The notes below the pieces were generated by a model, which saw only the letters and a program-made list of their open reading frames with translations, had not been told where the DNA came from and ran no database searches. Positions 27,526-40,655 of a DNA stretch of 64,000 bases are shown here, one piece after another. Source of the stretch: Pigmentiphaga aceris (GTDB lineage: Bacteria > Pseudomonadota > Gammaproteobacteria > Burkholderiales > Burkholderiaceae_B); contig NZ_CP043046.1 of NCBI RefSeq assembly GCF_008119665.1, positions 6,076,001 to 6,140,000 of the forward strand, read 5' to 3'. A program made the translations under genes and the position numbers. Positions within the stretch are counted from its first letter, which is position 1. Every line of letters starts with the position of its first letter.

Positions 27526-29700
27526 TCATATCTCCAACGGATCCACTTCCAGTTGCCAGCGCACCCGCGCCGACCCAGGCAAGTCGGCCAGACACGGGGC
27601 CCAGGCGCGCAGGAAGGCCTGCAAAGCCGGGCGGCTATCGCTTTCGACCAGCAACTGCGCGCGCTCCAGGTCGGCCACCTTCACGACCCGCAGCGGCACC
27701 GGATCGTAGACCATGACCTGCTCGGCACCCGGCAGATCCGGGCGCGCAGTGGGCAGGTCGCGGGCTTCGGTCAGGAAGGTCACGGCGGTCGCCAGTTCAC
27801 GCGATTCGGCCGTCAATAGCGCCTGAAATGCGAAAGGCGGCAAACCCGCGCTGCGACGCTCATCCAGCGCGTACGCAGCAAACCCCGCATAGTCGTGGCG
27901 CACCAGGGCTTGGTACACCGGCTGTTCGGGGTAGCCCGTCTGAATATATACATCAGCCCCGCTGCCGCGCCGCCCTGCCCGCCCCGCCACCTGCATCAGT
28001 TGCGAAAACAGGCGCTCGGGCGCACGGAAATCGTGCGAAAACAACATGGCATCGGCGTTCAGTACCCCGACAAAACCCAGGTTGTGAAAGTCGTGTCCCT
28101 TGGCCACCATCTGCGTGCCCACCAGGATATCGACCTCATTGGCATGCACTTGCGCAAACAAAGCCTCGGCGCTTCCTTTGCGCCGGGTGCTGTCGGCGTC
28201 GATGCGCGCCAGTCGGGCATTCGGAAAGCGCGCCGCCAGGAATTCTTCCAGCCGCTGCGTGCCCCGCCCCATCGGTTGCAAGTCCTGGTTGCCGCAGTCC
28301 GGGCAGGCAGGCGGCACCCGTTCATGTGCACCGCAATGATGGCAGCGCAGCATGTGGCCGCTACGCATGCCCCGATGCAGCACCATGAAGGCCGAACAAC
28401 GCTTGCAGGTGCTCATCCAGCCGCAGGCTTCACAATTGAGCACCGGCGCGTAACCACGGCGGTTCAGGAAGATCAGCGACTGCTCGCCACGTGCCAGCCG
28501 GTCTTCGATTGCCGCCACCAACTGCGGGGACAGCCCTTGTTCCAGCTTCAGACGGCGGGTATCGATCAGGGACACCGTGGGCGGCTCGGCTTCGCTGGCA
28601 CGTTGCGGCAGCGACAGCTTCACGTAACGGCCAGACTCGGCGTGATGCCAGGTTTCCAGCGACGGCGTGGCCGATCCCAGCACAATGGGCACGTTGCGGT
28701 CGCGCGCGCGCCAGATCGCCAGGTCACGCGCCGAATAACGCAGGCCGTCTTGCTGTTTATAGGACGGATCGTGCTCTTCATCGACCACGATCAGGCCCAG
28801 CGCGGGCAAAGGCACGAACAAGGCCAGACGCGTACCCACGATCAGGCGAGCCTGCCCGCGCACCGCACGCAGCCAGGCTTCCAGCCGCTCGCCATCGGCC
28901 AGCCCGCTGTGCAACACGGCAACCGCGCCTGCCCCCACCGCCTGTTCAAGCCGGCGCGTGAGCACCCCTTCCAGCTGCGGCGTCAGGTTGATTTCCGGCA
29001 CCAGCAACAGCACTTGCCGGTCGCTGCGCAACACGGCTTCTGCGGCGCGCAAATACACCTCGGTCTTGCCGCTGCCGGTCACGCCGAACAATACAAAGGT
29101 CTCGAACCCTGTCGCAGCAGCCAAGGTGTCCACCGCGTGTTGCTGTGCGGGGTTGAGCGTAGGCGCTGCCGCAACCGGGGCGGCATCCCCCGTCTTGCGT
29201 TTGGCAGCCCGGGCGTCGATGCGCGCAATCGGGCCGCCCGCCGAGCGGGCACCTTCGTAGGCAGCGGGCTTGCGCAAGGCACCGGGCAAGGCCGGCAGAA
29301 TCACTTCCCCCAGGGGCCGCTGATAATAATCGGCCGCAAAACGTGCCAATTTCATCCAGTCGGCAGCCAGCGGTGGCATGTCGTCCAACACGGCATCAAT
29401 CGCGCGGACCTGGGCGGGCGGGTACGTGGGCGCAAGCGGCGTGTCGGCCACCACCCCCACCATGCGACGCGGCCCGAAGCGCACGATTACCCGCGTGCCG
29501 ATGGCAACAGGCCGATCGGCACGGTAGTCGAACAGACCCGGCAAGGGCACGTCCAACGCGACGCTCAACCAATGGGTGTCGGCTGATGCACCCGTACTGA
29601 CAGCCGCGATATCGTCGCGCTGCCCGGGCACAACCATGCCCCCGCGCGAGGCCTCAGGTGCCGCGCTGTCGTCATCGAGCGGGAGATCAGGCAGCGCCAT
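27526..29700 (-). CDS. priA: Primosomal protein N' (replication restart helicase PriA)
   Basis: A 724-residue protein. The N-terminal 3'-DNA-binding domain (about 40-140) includes VALDVPLPGLFDYRA. The helicase has Walker A GVTGSGKT (206-213) and the DEEH box IVVDEEHDPSYKQQ. Two zinc-binding clusters contain CEACGWMSTCKRC and CHHCGAHERVPPACPDCG. It ends with the C-terminal domain RVRWQLEVDPLEI. PriA reloads DnaB at stalled forks. It is about 15 kb left of the parS region. Confidence 0.96.
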   Translation of the reverse strand: MALPDLPLDDDSAAPEASRGGMVVPGQRDDIAAVSTGASADTHWLSVALDVPLPGLFDYRADRPVAIGTRVIVRFGPRRMVGVVADTPLAPTYPPAQVRAIDAVLDDMPPLAADWMKLARFAADYYQRPLGEVILPALPGALRKPAAYEGARSAGGPIARIDARAAKRKTGDAAPVAAAPTLNPAQQHAVDTLAAATGFETFVLFGVTGSGKTEVYLRAAEAVLRSDRQVLLLVPEINLTPQLEGVLTRRLEQAVGAGAVAVLHSGLADGERLEAWLRAVRGQARLIVGTRLALFVPLPALGLIVVDEEHDPSYKQQDGLRYSARDLAIWRARDRNVPIVLGSATPSLETWHHAESGRYVKLSLPQRASEAEPPTVSLIDTRRLKLEQGLSPQLVAAIEDRLARGEQSLIFLNRRGYAPVLNCEACGWMSTCKRCSAFMVLHRGMRSGHMLRCHHCGAHERVPPACPDCGNQDLQPMGRGTQRLEEFLAARFPNARLARIDADSTRRKGSAEALFAQVHANEVDILVGTQMVAKGHDFHNLGFVGVLNADAMLFSHDFRAPERLFSQLMQVAGRAGRRGSGADVYIQTGYPEQPVYQALVRHDYAGFAAYALDERRSAGLPPFAFQALLTAESRELATAVTFLTEARDLPTARPDLPGAEQVMVYDPVPLRVVKVADLERAQLLVESDSRPALQAFLRAWAPCLADLPGSARVRWQLEVDPLEI

Positions 29701-30089
29701 ACGGGTCCATCGAACTTAAAGTGAATCCTTGAAGTTTGCCGTAAGCGCAGGCGCGGGCTGCGGATTTCAAGGTTTCCCACAGAACCTGTGGACAACTTTG
29801 GGGACAACGCAGAAAAAAACCGCTTGAGTGCCGCTTGCATGTACAGAAGCGTGGTAAGGCACTTAAATCGAGTTTTTTATGTTCCCTTATAAATCAAGGA
29901 CTTAATGCGTTTTCTCAGGCGCTGCCTGGGACAGCGCTGACTTGACAGGCAGGAAAAGCCGACATGTGTATAAGTACCGTTTACCGGTACGCTGACTTGC
30001 GGGTACTTATGGGTACTCGCACAGAAGTGCCCACTCACACCGCTGGACGGCGGCAGTGGTGGGTGTCCCGACTCGGGACACCCTGCAGA
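29701..30089. other. Intergenic stretch between hemE and priA
   Basis: About 390 bases without a supported gene. It is AT-rich near 29810-29900. It contains a TTGTCCACA-type box (minus strand, near 29790) and short repeats of GGGTACT and GTACC around 29965-30020. The priA promoter presumably lies here on the minus strand, but no clear pair of hexamers was found. Confidence 0.35.
30061..30083 (-). terminator. Strong hairpin just after hemE
   Basis: GGGTGTCCC (30061-30069) pairs with GGGACACCC around GACTC, seven bases past the hemE stop. No T run follows on the minus strand, so it may protect the mRNA end or stop transcription with help. Confidence 0.5.
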
Positions 30090-31166
30090 CTATTGATGCC
30101 AGCGACGGCTGTGCGAATGTACGGTTTCCACCAACTCGACCACTGCTTCGGGCGGCGTGAATTGTGAAATCCCGTGACCGAGATTGAAGACGTGCCCTGC
30201 GCCCGGGCCAACTTGCCCAAAGCTGTCGAGCACCTTGATGGCTTCGCGGGCAATGTTGCCCGGGCCGCCGAACAAGGCCATCGGGTCCAGATTGCCTTGC
30301 AAGGCCACCCGGTCACCGACGCGCTTGCGTGCGGCACCCAGATTGACCGTCCAGTCAACGCCGACCGCATCGCAGCCCAGATCGGCAATCGATTCCAGCC
30401 ACAGCCCGCCGCCCTTGGTGAACACCACCACCGGCACCTTGCGGCCGTCACGTTCACGCGTCAGGCGCGACACGACCTGCTGGGTGTATGCCAGCGAAAA
30501 CGCCTTGAAAGCATCATCGGCCAGCACACCACCCCAGCTGTCGAACAGCATGACAGCTTGCGCGCCCGCTTCGATCTGGGCATTCAGATATTGCGCCACC
30601 GCTTCGGCATTGATCGCCAGAATACGGTGCAGCAGATCCGGGCGCTGGTAGAGCATGGTTTTCACGGTACGGTAGTCAGACGACCCTGCACCCTCAACCA
30701 TGTAACAGGCGAGCGTCCACGGGCTGCCGGAAAAACCGATCAAGGGCACACGGCCGTTGAGCGCACCGCGAATCTGGCGCACGGCATTGAACACGTAATC
30801 GAGCGAAGCCATGTCCGGCACCGCCAGCGCATTCACGGCTGCCTCGTCGCGAATCGGACGTGCAAAGCGCGGACCTTCACCAGCGGCGAAGTCCAGGCCC
30901 AGACCCATTGCGTCCGGCACCGTCAAGATGTCAGAGAACAGGATCGACGCGTCGAGCGGGAAACGCTCAAGCGGCTGCAAGGTCACTTCGGTCGCGTAAT
31001 CGGGATTCTTGGCCAGCGACAGGAAAGAACCGGCGCGTGCGCGGGTGGCGTTGTACTCGGGCAGGTAGCGTCCGGCCTGACGCATCAACCAGATCGGCGT
31101 GTACTCGGTAGGCTGGCGAAGCAGCGCGCGCAGGAAGACGTCGTTCTGAAGAGGCGTGGCAGACAC
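30090..31166 (-). CDS. hemE: Uroporphyrinogen decarboxylase HemE
   Basis: A 358-residue haem biosynthesis enzyme that decarboxylates the four acetate side chains of uroporphyrinogen III. It shows the signature [15 protein letters not shown], then [13 protein letters not shown] (catalytic Asp), [13 protein letters not shown] and [12 protein letters not shown]. The GTG at 31166 (V-S-A-T-P-L-Q-N-D) was chosen because known HemE proteins start here; the open frame continues upstream without conserved sequence. Confidence 0.95.
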   Translation of the reverse strand: MSATPLQNDVFLRALLRQPTEYTPIWLMRQAGRYLPEYNATRARAGSFLSLAKNPDYATEVTLQPLERFPLDASILFSDILTVPDAMGLGLDFAAGEGPRFARPIRDEAAVNALAVPDMASLDYVFNAVRQIRGALNGRVPLIGFSGSPWTLACYMVEGAGSSDYRTVKTMLYQRPDLLHRILAINAEAVAQYLNAQIEAGAQAVMLFDSWGGVLADDAFKAFSLAYTQQVVSRLTRERDGRKVPVVVFTKGGGLWLESIADLGCDAVGVDWTVNLGAARKRVGDRVALQGNLDPMALFGGPGNIAREAIKVLDSFGQVGPGAGHVFNLGHGISQFTPPEAVVELVETVHSHSRRWHQ

Positions 31167-31337
31167 TGGGCAAGGCCTTGAAGGTAGCGCGGAACCCGCA
31201 ATTCTAACCTGTGCGGCAGACCCGACCAATGATTTGGGACAACAGTGGGCCATGAACCACCCGTCGTCCCGCTTCCGCCCGATCAATTGTCTGCCTGACC
31301 TGCTGTGTCGATCTTTGCCGCAATCAAACTGGGGCAT

Positions 31338-32039
31338 TCAGCTCGCGCTGCGAAACGGCTCGGCGGCGATTTCGTGTTTGCGCATCAGTTGCCAGAACGC
31401 ACGGCGGTTCTTGTCGGCGGCACGTGCTGCCTTCGAGATGTTGCCCTGATGGTGCCGCAACATGTTCTTCAGATAACGACGCTCGAACTCGGTGACGATG
31501 CGCGCCTTGGCGGCCCGGAAAGGCTCGTCAGCGGTCAGACGCGAGCGCAGCGGCGGGGCTTCGGTTTCTTCGACACTGACCGTGCTTGCCTCAATAGGCG
31601 CTGCGCTCGGTGCCGCTGCACGCGACCACGTGCACTGCCGCAGGCGCACCTTCAAGTCGTCTGCAGTGGCCGGGTCACGCAAAAAGTCGCGCATGCCCAG
31701 CCCCAGCAAGTCTTGCAGGCCAGCCGCCTGAAGATCGCGAGCCAGTCCCAGAATGGGAGTGTTCAAGGTACCCAGGGCATTGGCAAGCGCCAGCCTGGTC
31801 CACCCCAGCGTCAGCGGCGTGACGGGCATCAGGCAGACGTCGAAACGGCGCAATGCCAGCGCTGCGTCGCGCAGACTCCCGGCGCTTGCCCGCCCCAGTC
31901 CGCCGTAACGTGCGTCACCCAGATCCACCATGTGCAAGGTAATACCGCCCAGCTGTCCCGCGTGCATGTCGATGAAGCTGCGCATCCAGCTTTCCTGGCC
32001 AGGCAACACCAGCACTGCACAATCAACTGACTCTCTCAT
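31338..32039 (-). CDS. Fis-type helix-turn-helix protein (stand-alone C-terminal domain of NtrC-class regulators)
   Basis: A 233-residue protein. Its last 60 residues, with FERRYLKNMLRHHQGNISKA followed by RRAFWQLMRKHEI, match the Fis-type DNA-binding domain found at the end of some sigma-54 activators. The first 130 residues resemble a degenerate receiver-like fold but lack a clear phospho-acceptor pattern, and there is no AAA+ domain. It could therefore bind DNA but not activate sigma-54 polymerase. The ATG at 32039 was preferred; an upstream start at 32114 is possible. Its role is unknown. Confidence 0.65.
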   Translation of the reverse strand: MRESVDCAVLVLPGQESWMRSFIDMHAGQLGGITLHMVDLGDARYGGLGRASAGSLRDAALALRRFDVCLMPVTPLTLGWTRLALANALGTLNTPILGLARDLQAAGLQDLLGLGMRDFLRDPATADDLKVRLRQCTWSRAAAPSAAPIEASTVSVEETEAPPLRSRLTADEPFRAAKARIVTEFERRYLKNMLRHHQGNISKAARAADKNRRAFWQLMRKHEIAAEPFRSAS

Positions 32040-32432
32040 ACCCCAAAACCTGTAACAAGTAAGTAACACCTGAAGGCTACTTGGGCGTAAAAGTGCTTTC
32101 CATTCGCATTTCACACAACGTAAAAATGCCTAGTCCAAATAGATGATTCACAGGGACAAAGCAGGTCTGCGCCGGTCGACCGACAGCAAGATGCAGGCAA
32201 CTTTCAGCGACAGCGGTCTACACGTAATCAACGGCAAAACTTCTGAATGTGATCACCTAGATAAATCGATCACAAAATACGAAGCTTTTTTGCCCATTGG
32301 GGTCGGCTGCACGTTGGCTCGCAGGGAAAGCGCCGCAACAACGCGGCAGCCATCCAGGGCCAGTGTTGGGTAGATACCGCACGAATACGGCCCCCCCCAG
32401 CGCGGCAAACCTGAGCACACATCCAGCACAGA
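32040..32432. other. Intergenic stretch upstream of the Fis-type gene
   Basis: About 390 bases with no supported gene. An inverted repeat TGTGATC (32248-32254) / GATCACA (32268-32274) could be an operator. The promoter for the Fis-type gene should lie on the minus strand here. A run of eight C at 32391-32398 is notable. Confidence 0.35.
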
Positions 32433-32476
32433 CAAAAAAACAGGGCAGACCCTTTCGGCGTCTGCCCTGTTTTTCC
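32433..32476 (-). terminator. Terminator of the atp operon
   Basis: The inverted repeat CAGGGCAGAC / GTCTGCCCTG has A-rich and T-rich flanks on both sides. Read on the minus strand it ends in seven T. It sits about 35 bases after the atpC stop. Confidence 0.9.
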
Positions 32477-32510
32477 TCACCACCTGGGTGGTGAGCACTG
32501 CCGGCGCGTC

Positions 32511-32927
32511 TTAGCGCCCGCGCAGCTTGCGGATCGCGGCCAACTGAGCTGCCAACATGGCCAGCTCGGCTTCGACCACGGCCACTTCGGCCTTGTCAGT
32601 CGCGTTGCGCAGGGCCTCTTCGGCACGCACGCGTGCTTCGTTGGCCTTGGCTTCATCGAGATCCTTGCCGCGGATTGCGGTGTCGGCCAGGACCGTCACC
32701 ACATTCGGCTGGATTTCGATCAGACCGCCGGCCACGAAGATCGACTCTTCCTGACCGTTGTCTGCGCGGGTGATCTTGACCGTACCCGGACGAACGCGCG
32801 AGATCAGCGGGGTGTGACCGGGCAAGATGCCCAGTTCGCCCGACTCACCCGGCAAGGTCACGAACGTTGCCTCACCGGCAAAGATCGAGGCCTCGGCGCT
32901 GACCACGTCAACATGAATGGTTGCCAT
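32511..32927 (-). CDS. atpC: ATP synthase F1 epsilon subunit
   Basis: A 138-residue subunit of the central stalk. The beta-sandwich domain has [16 protein letters not shown] and [23 protein letters not shown]. The C-terminal helical hairpin (from about residue 90) is rich in Ala and Glu. It helps couple rotation and can inhibit ATPase activity. It is the last gene of the atp operon, 25 bases after atpD. Confidence 0.96.
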   Translation of the reverse strand: MATIHVDVVSAEASIFAGEATFVTLPGESGELGILPGHTPLISRVRPGTVKITRADNGQEESIFVAGGLIEIQPNVVTVLADTAIRGKDLDEAKANEARVRAEEALRNATDKAEVAVVEAELAMLAAQLAAIRKLRGR

Positions 32928-32952
32928 AAGATCCTCTGTGAAGCGTCAGTGA

Positions 32953-34410
<1,458 letters not shown>

Positions 34411-34417
34411 CTACTGC

Positions 34418-35296
34418 TTAGACTGCAGCAGCGCCACCCACGATTTCGGAGATTTCTTTGGTGATCGCTGCTTGACGAGTCTTGTTGTAGACCAGTTTCA
34501 GCTCGCCGATCACCTTCTTGGCGTTGTCCGAGGCGGCCTTCATCGCCACCATCCGTGCAGACTGTTCCGATGCCATGTTCTCGGCCACGGCCTGGAACAC
34601 CAGCGCTTCAACGTAACGAAGCAGCAGTTCATCGATCACGGTCTGCATGTCCGGCTCGTAGATGTATTCCCACGAGTAGGCTTTTTTCTCGTCAGCGGTC
34701 TGCGAGAACCGATCGTCCGCCAAGGGCAGCAGCTGCTGGAATACCGGCTCTTGCTTCATCGTGTTGATGAAGCGGTTGTAGGCCAGGTAAACCGCATCGA
34801 TGCGGCCTTCGGCGTACGCGTCGAGTTGCACCTTCACGGCACCGATCAGGCGCTCCAGGTTCGGTGCATCGCCCAGCTGGACGACTTCCGACACCACGTT
34901 GGTATTCAGGCGGGTCAGGAAACCCAGGCCCTTGTTACCGATCGCAGTGGTCTGAACCTTCACACCAGACGCGTCATACTCTTTGAGCTTGTTCAGCACA
35001 ATGCGCATCACGTTGGTGTTCAACGCGCCGCACAAGCCCTTGTCCGTCGTGACCACGATCACGCCAACCGCCTTGCTGTCCGTACGAACGGTCAGGAAGG
35101 GATGCTCGTAATCGGGCGCAGCTTCGGCCAGGTGCGCGGTGATATTGCGTACCTTGTCGGCGTACGGGCGAGCAGCGCGCATGCGCTCCTGCGCCTTGCG
35201 CATCTTGGACGCGGCGACCATTTCCATCGCCTTGGTGATCTTGGACGTGTTTTGCACGCTCTTGATCTTCGTCCGAATTTCCTTGATTCCGGCCAT
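34418..35296 (-). CDS. atpG: ATP synthase F1 gamma subunit
   Basis: A 292-residue rotor shaft. The N-terminal helix [20 protein letters not shown] and the C-terminal helix with [20 protein letters not shown] form the coiled coil. [16 protein letters not shown] is the family signature. It connects the c-ring to the catalytic ring. Confidence 0.97.
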   Translation of the reverse strand: MAGIKEIRTKIKSVQNTSKITKAMEMVAASKMRKAQERMRAARPYADKVRNITAHLAEAAPDYEHPFLTVRTDSKAVGVIVVTTDKGLCGALNTNVMRIVLNKLKEYDASGVKVQTTAIGNKGLGFLTRLNTNVVSEVVQLGDAPNLERLIGAVKVQLDAYAEGRIDAVYLAYNRFINTMKQEPVFQQLLPLADDRFSQTADEKKAYSWEYIYEPDMQTVIDELLLRYVEALVFQAVAENMASEQSARMVAMKAASDNAKKVIGELKLVYNKTRQAAITKEISEIVGGAAAV

Positions 35297-35372
35297 TTCG
35301 TCTTCCCTTGTCAGTAGCGCGTGGGATGCAGGGTCTGCATCATGAACGGACCCGCATCACACGCGGCCTGCC

Positions 35373-36914
35373 TCAGAACGCTCCGTTTTTCTTGAAGTCT
35401 TTGACCGCTTCGTGCAGCTTGGCTTCGTCATCCTTGGACAGTTCTTTCTTGTCCTCGATGCGGCCAACCAGATCGGCGTACTTCGACTTCAGGTAGTCCT
35501 TCAGGCCCTTCTCGAAGGCCAGGACCTTCGGCACATCCACGTCGTCCAGGTAGCCGTTGTTGGCTGCGAACAGGGACACGCCCAGTTCCCAGACTTGCAG
35601 CGGCTGGAACTGGGGCTGCTTGAGCAGCTCAACCACGCGCTTGCCGCGCTCCAGCTGGCGACGGGTCGAATCGTCGAGGTCGGAAGCGAACTGCGCGAAC
35701 GCAGCCAGTTCACGATACTGAGCCAAGTCGGTACGGATACCGCCGGACAGCTTCTTGATGATCTTGGTCTGTGCTGCACCACCAACTCGCGACACCGAGA
35801 TACCGGCGTTGATTGCGGGGCGGACACCAGCGTTGAACAAGTCGGTTTCCAGGAAGATCTGGCCGTCGGTGATCGAGATCACGTTGGTCGGCACGAATGC
35901 CGAGACGTCGCCTGCCTGGGTTTCGATGATCGGCAGTGCCGTCAGCGAACCGGTCTGACCCTTGACTTCACCCTTGGTGAAGGCTTCGACGTAGTCGGCG
36001 TTCACACGTGCCGAACGCTCCAGCAGACGCGAGTGCAGGTAGAACACGTCACCCGGGTAGGCTTCGCGGCCCGGCGGACGGCGCAGCAGCAGCGAGATCT
36101 GGCGATAGGCCCAAGCTTGCTTGGTCAAGTCGTCATAAATGATCAGGGCGTCTTCGCCACGGTCGCGGAAGTACTCGCCCATGGTGCAGCCGGCGTAGGC
36201 CGACAGGTATTGCATGGCAGCGGAATCAGACGCCGTGGCAGCAACCACGATCGTGTATTCCAGCGCGCCGTTTTCTTCCAGCTTGCGCACCACGTTGTTG
36301 ACGGTAGCGGCCTTCTGACCGATAGCGACGTACACGCAGGTGATGCCCTTGCCCTTCTGGCTGATGATCGTGTCGATCGCCACCGCAGTCTTGCCGGTCT
36401 GGCGGTCGCCAATGATCAGTTCGCGCTGGCCGCGGCCGATCGGCACCATGGCGTCGATCGACTTCAGACCGGTCTGCACCGGCTGCGACACGCCTTCACG
36501 GGCGATCACGCCCGGCGCGACTTTTTCGATCACGTCGGTGAGCTTGGCGTTGACCGGGCCCTTGCCGTCGATCGGCTCGCCGAGTGCGTTCAGCACACGG
36601 CCTTTCAGTTCCGGACCCACCGGCACTTCCAGAATGCGACCCGTCGTCTTGACGATGTCGCCTTCAGAGATGTGCTGGTAGTCGCCCAGAATCACGGCGC
36701 CGACAGAGTCGCGCTCGAGATTCAGCGCGAGGCCGAAAGTATTGTTGGGGAACTCGAGCATTTCGCCCTGCATCACATCGGACAAGCCGTGGATGCGGGT
36801 AATACCGTCGGTCACGGAAACGACCGTGCCCTGGGTACGCACGTCAGCCGACGTGCCCAGCGCCTGGATACGGCTCTTGAGCAGCTCGCTGATCTCGGAC
36901 GGGTTGAGTTGCAT
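35373..36914 (-). CDS. atpA: ATP synthase F1 alpha subunit
   Basis: A 513-residue non-catalytic nucleotide-binding subunit. The P-loop is GDRQTGKT (169-176), [15 protein letters not shown] is conserved, and the signature [17 protein letters not shown] carries the arginine finger. The C-terminal helical bundle ends FKKNGAF. It lies 47 bases after atpH. Confidence 0.98.
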   Translation of the reverse strand: MQLNPSEISELLKSRIQALGTSADVRTQGTVVSVTDGITRIHGLSDVMQGEMLEFPNNTFGLALNLERDSVGAVILGDYQHISEGDIVKTTGRILEVPVGPELKGRVLNALGEPIDGKGPVNAKLTDVIEKVAPGVIAREGVSQPVQTGLKSIDAMVPIGRGQRELIIGDRQTGKTAVAIDTIISQKGKGITCVYVAIGQKAATVNNVVRKLEENGALEYTIVVAATASDSAAMQYLSAYAGCTMGEYFRDRGEDALIIYDDLTKQAWAYRQISLLLRRPPGREAYPGDVFYLHSRLLERSARVNADYVEAFTKGEVKGQTGSLTALPIIETQAGDVSAFVPTNVISITDGQIFLETDLFNAGVRPAINAGISVSRVGGAAQTKIIKKLSGGIRTDLAQYRELAAFAQFASDLDDSTRRQLERGKRVVELLKQPQFQPLQVWELGVSLFAANNGYLDDVDVPKVLAFEKGLKDYLKSKYADLVGRIEDKKELSKDDEAKLHEAVKDFKKNGAF

Positions 36915-36961
36915 GTTGACTCCTGGAATCCTGATTCGCTGTGGCGTCGATCGATATACGG

Positions 36962-37501
36962 TTAAGCGACGAGGGCGTCGCGCAGTTCGGCCAACCGGGC
37001 ACGCACCGAAGTGTCGAGCACCTGATCGCCGACCAGCACACGTACGCCGCCAATCAGCGAAGCGTCCACGCGCACCGTAGGCTTGATTTTCACGCCGAAT
37101 TTTTTCTCGAGCCCGGCGACCAGGTCGGCAACCTGGGCAGCGGTCAAGTCGAACGCGCTGATGATCTCGGCGTCTGCGCTTCCCTCGTGGCGGTTTTTCA
37201 ACCAGAGGAATTGCGAGGCGATCTCGGGCAGCAGCAACAACCGGTCGTTGTCGACCAGCAGTTCGATGAAGTTGCGGCCAGCGGCATTCAACGGCGACTT
37301 CAACACGGCCGAGAACAGTTCGATGCGCTGGGCATGGTCGAGGTGGGGGTCGGTAACGGCAGCGCGCACATCGGGATGTGCGGCAGCCTGCGCCAGCTCG
37401 GAAACAAGCTCAGCCCAGCCGGCGAGGCCGGCGCTGTCTGCGCGGGCAACGCCGAACAGCGCTTCGGCATACGGCCGGGCGATGGTGGACAGTTCAGCCA
37501 T
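36962..37501 (-). CDS. atpH: ATP synthase F1 delta subunit
   Basis: A 179-residue stator protein that joins the alpha3beta3 head to the b-subunit stalk. The N-terminal helical bundle starts [19 protein letters not shown]. The C-terminal part ends with the conserved [19 protein letters not shown] signature. It lies between atpF and atpA as usual. Confidence 0.95.
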   Translation of the reverse strand: MAELSTIARPYAEALFGVARADSAGLAGWAELVSELAQAAAHPDVRAAVTDPHLDHAQRIELFSAVLKSPLNAAGRNFIELLVDNDRLLLLPEIASQFLWLKNRHEGSADAEIISAFDLTAAQVADLVAGLEKKFGVKIKPTVRVDASLIGGVRVLVGDQVLDTSVRARLAELRDALVA

Positions 37502-37585
37502 GTTGGCTCTCGATGCCTGATATGGGGTTTACGGACACGGCGCGCGCCCGATAGGGCGCTGCGCCGTGCAGAAGAAACGCAGCGA

Positions 37586-38056
37586 TTACAGCTGCGCCTT
37601 GAGCTGACCGAGCAGGTCCGCGTGCGCGGCGGCGTTCACCTCGCGCTTGAGGATCTGCTCTGCACCCTTGACCGCCAGCTCGGCAACCGCATCGCGCAAT
37701 TGCTCGCGCGCACGTTGTTGCTCTTGCTGGGCATCAAGCTTGGCTTGCGCCAGGATGCGTGCGCGCTCGGCTTCAGCTTCTTGACGAGCCTGTTCGATCA
37801 CGGCGGCGGCCTGCTTGTCGGCATCGGCCAGGCGCGACTGGTTGTCGGCCTTGGTGGATGCTTCGATCAAGCTGACGCGCGCCTGTGCCTGTGCCAGTTC
37901 GGCCTTGCCGCGATCGGCAGCCGCCAGGCCATCGGCGATCTTCGCCCGACGTTCCTCGATGGCCTTCATCAGGGGCGGCCACACGAATTTCATCGTGAAG
38001 ACAGCCAGGATGAAGAACACGAGCGTCTGGAAGATAAGAGTCGCGTTCAGATTCAC
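37586..38056 (-). CDS. atpF: ATP synthase Fo b subunit
   Basis: A 156-residue stalk protein. It has one N-terminal membrane helix ([20 protein letters not shown]) followed by a long charged coiled coil rich in Ala, Glu and Gln. The length equals that of E. coli b. A b dimer forms the peripheral stalk that holds the F1 head still. Confidence 0.95.
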   Translation of the reverse strand: MNLNATLIFQTLVFFILAVFTMKFVWPPLMKAIEERRAKIADGLAAADRGKAELAQAQARVSLIEASTKADNQSRLADADKQAAAVIEQARQEAEAERARILAQAKLDAQQEQQRAREQLRDAVAELAVKGAEQILKREVNAAAHADLLGQLKAQL

Positions 38057-38152
38057 GGTAAGTATCCTTCTTCGTTAATGAACATCATCCGCATGCGGCA
38101 GGTTAGGCCTTCTAGGGGGCCTGCCACAAGGGAGGCATCTTGAAGGAGGCTA

Positions 38153-39414
<1,262 letters not shown>

Positions 39415-39471
39415 CGTGAAAAGCGACCCTTACCTAAAAATGACCAGCTAGATTTTTCGGCCGGAAGGGGC

Positions 39472-40200
39472 TTAACGCCCTTTCCGCTGGATGCTGTCCA
39501 AGGCCAGCATCACCCAATAACTTTTCAGAGCGGCGATCAAGCCTGCCAGCAATGCCGGCCAGACAATCAGCGCGCCTCCCAACTTCACCACCAGTACCAA
39601 GAGCAGTACGACGGCGCCAATCTTCACAAACTCACCCACCAGGACGGTGGTACTGCTGCCGCCATCGGGTCGCAGCGAATTCATCAGCAGCTTGAAAGCC
39701 AGCAGGGAATTCGGCAACGTCACGCAAGCTGCGCCCAACAACCCCGATAACCCGGCATTCACGCCGCCGATCAACAACGCGATCAGCGCAACGACCACAC
39801 ACACCGTCCACTGCACTGCCACCGATCGCACCAGACTTTGCTGCGATTCCCGCCGCAATTGCGCCACCACTTCGGGCGACACCGGTACAACGGGTTCTTG
39901 TATTTCGTCTTTCCCGCGCCTGCCGCCGGCAAACGCGTCGTCATCTTCCCAGGTCTTCCAGCCTTGCTTCGGTGCGCCCGCATTGCTGCGTCTTGCCGCC
40001 CGATTGCTGCCGGAACTGCCTGCACTCCGAGGAAAATCTTTCCCGGCACCCTTGCCGCCAGCAGATTTGCCCACAACTACATTGCCTGGATGGGTGGTAC
40101 GGGCCGATGAGCCTGCGCCGCCCGCATCCGTGCGGGTATTGCCGGTCTTGCTGCTACTGGTCTTACGAGAATTTCGGATATTGCCGGTCTTTTTTGACAT
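39472..40200 (-). CDS. atpI: ATP synthase assembly protein AtpI with a long basic N-terminal extension
   Basis: A 242-residue protein. The C-terminal 115 residues have four hydrophobic segments and the AtpI features GLSGLLGAACVTLPNSLLAF and WPALLAGLIAALKSYWVMLA. AtpI helps Mg2+ uptake or c-ring assembly. The first 110 residues are unusual: a basic, Ser/Gly/Lys/Arg-rich, probably disordered segment. No internal Met offers an obvious later start before the membrane part, so the extension is probably translated. It is the first gene of the operon. Confidence 0.85.
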   Translation of the reverse strand: MSKKTGNIRNSRKTSSSKTGNTRTDAGGAGSSARTTHPGNVVVGKSAGGKGAGKDFPRSAGSSGSNRAARRSNAGAPKQGWKTWEDDDAFAGGRRGKDEIQEPVVPVSPEVVAQLRRESQQSLVRSVAVQWTVCVVVALIALLIGGVNAGLSGLLGAACVTLPNSLLAFKLLMNSLRPDGGSSTTVLVGEFVKIGAVVLLLVLVVKLGGALIVWPALLAGLIAALKSYWVMLALDSIQRKGR

Positions 40201-40655
40201 TCAGCGCACTGCCACTCCACTACCACTCAGCGGATAGATGTTCAGAAACTTCCACCCGCTGCCGTCATCGTTCGTAGCGCCATGACAAGGTTGGGATCAG
40301 CTTGGGGCAACGGCTCAGTGCTTGTTGCTCAAGTCTTATGCTCAAGACTTGCTAAGCCCGTTCTACCCACCATCTCGGCCCAACTCGCACCTATCACGCG
40401 CAAACACAGCAGAAAATAGGGTGCCGTCAAACCCAAAGAGTATAGCCTTATATCAAGCTGTAAGGCAAACGACAGCAAGTAAAAAGCGCTTTTGAATCAA
40501 TCACCTGTGTAACAACCAGGGGAAAAAGCCTCACGATGGTGCAGCGTTGGGGGGCGAGTATATCGCCCCTTGCCCGCTCGTGGTCTTTTGTCGCAATGCA
40601 GCACGCACAAGCCATTCGGTAGTGAGTGCTTGCTTTACAACAATTCGATGCTTGA
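40201..40655. other. Intergenic stretch between parB and atpI
   Basis: About 455 bases. It holds the probable atp promoter and a palindrome GGGGCGA-GTATA-TCGCCCC (40551-40569) near the end of parB that may help end the parAB transcript; no T run follows it. No supported gene was seen. Confidence 0.4.
40439..40468 (-). promoter_or_regulatory. Candidate sigma-70 promoter for the atp operon
   Basis: On the minus strand, TTGCCT (40463-40468) and TATACT (40439-40444) are 18 bases apart, about 240 bases before atpI. The -10 matches the consensus at five of six positions. This is based on sequence only. Confidence 0.4.

Noticed and set aside
32248..32274. TGTGATC...GATCACA as a CRP site
   Set aside because: CRP sites have TGTGA and TCACA six bases apart; here the spacing is far too long.
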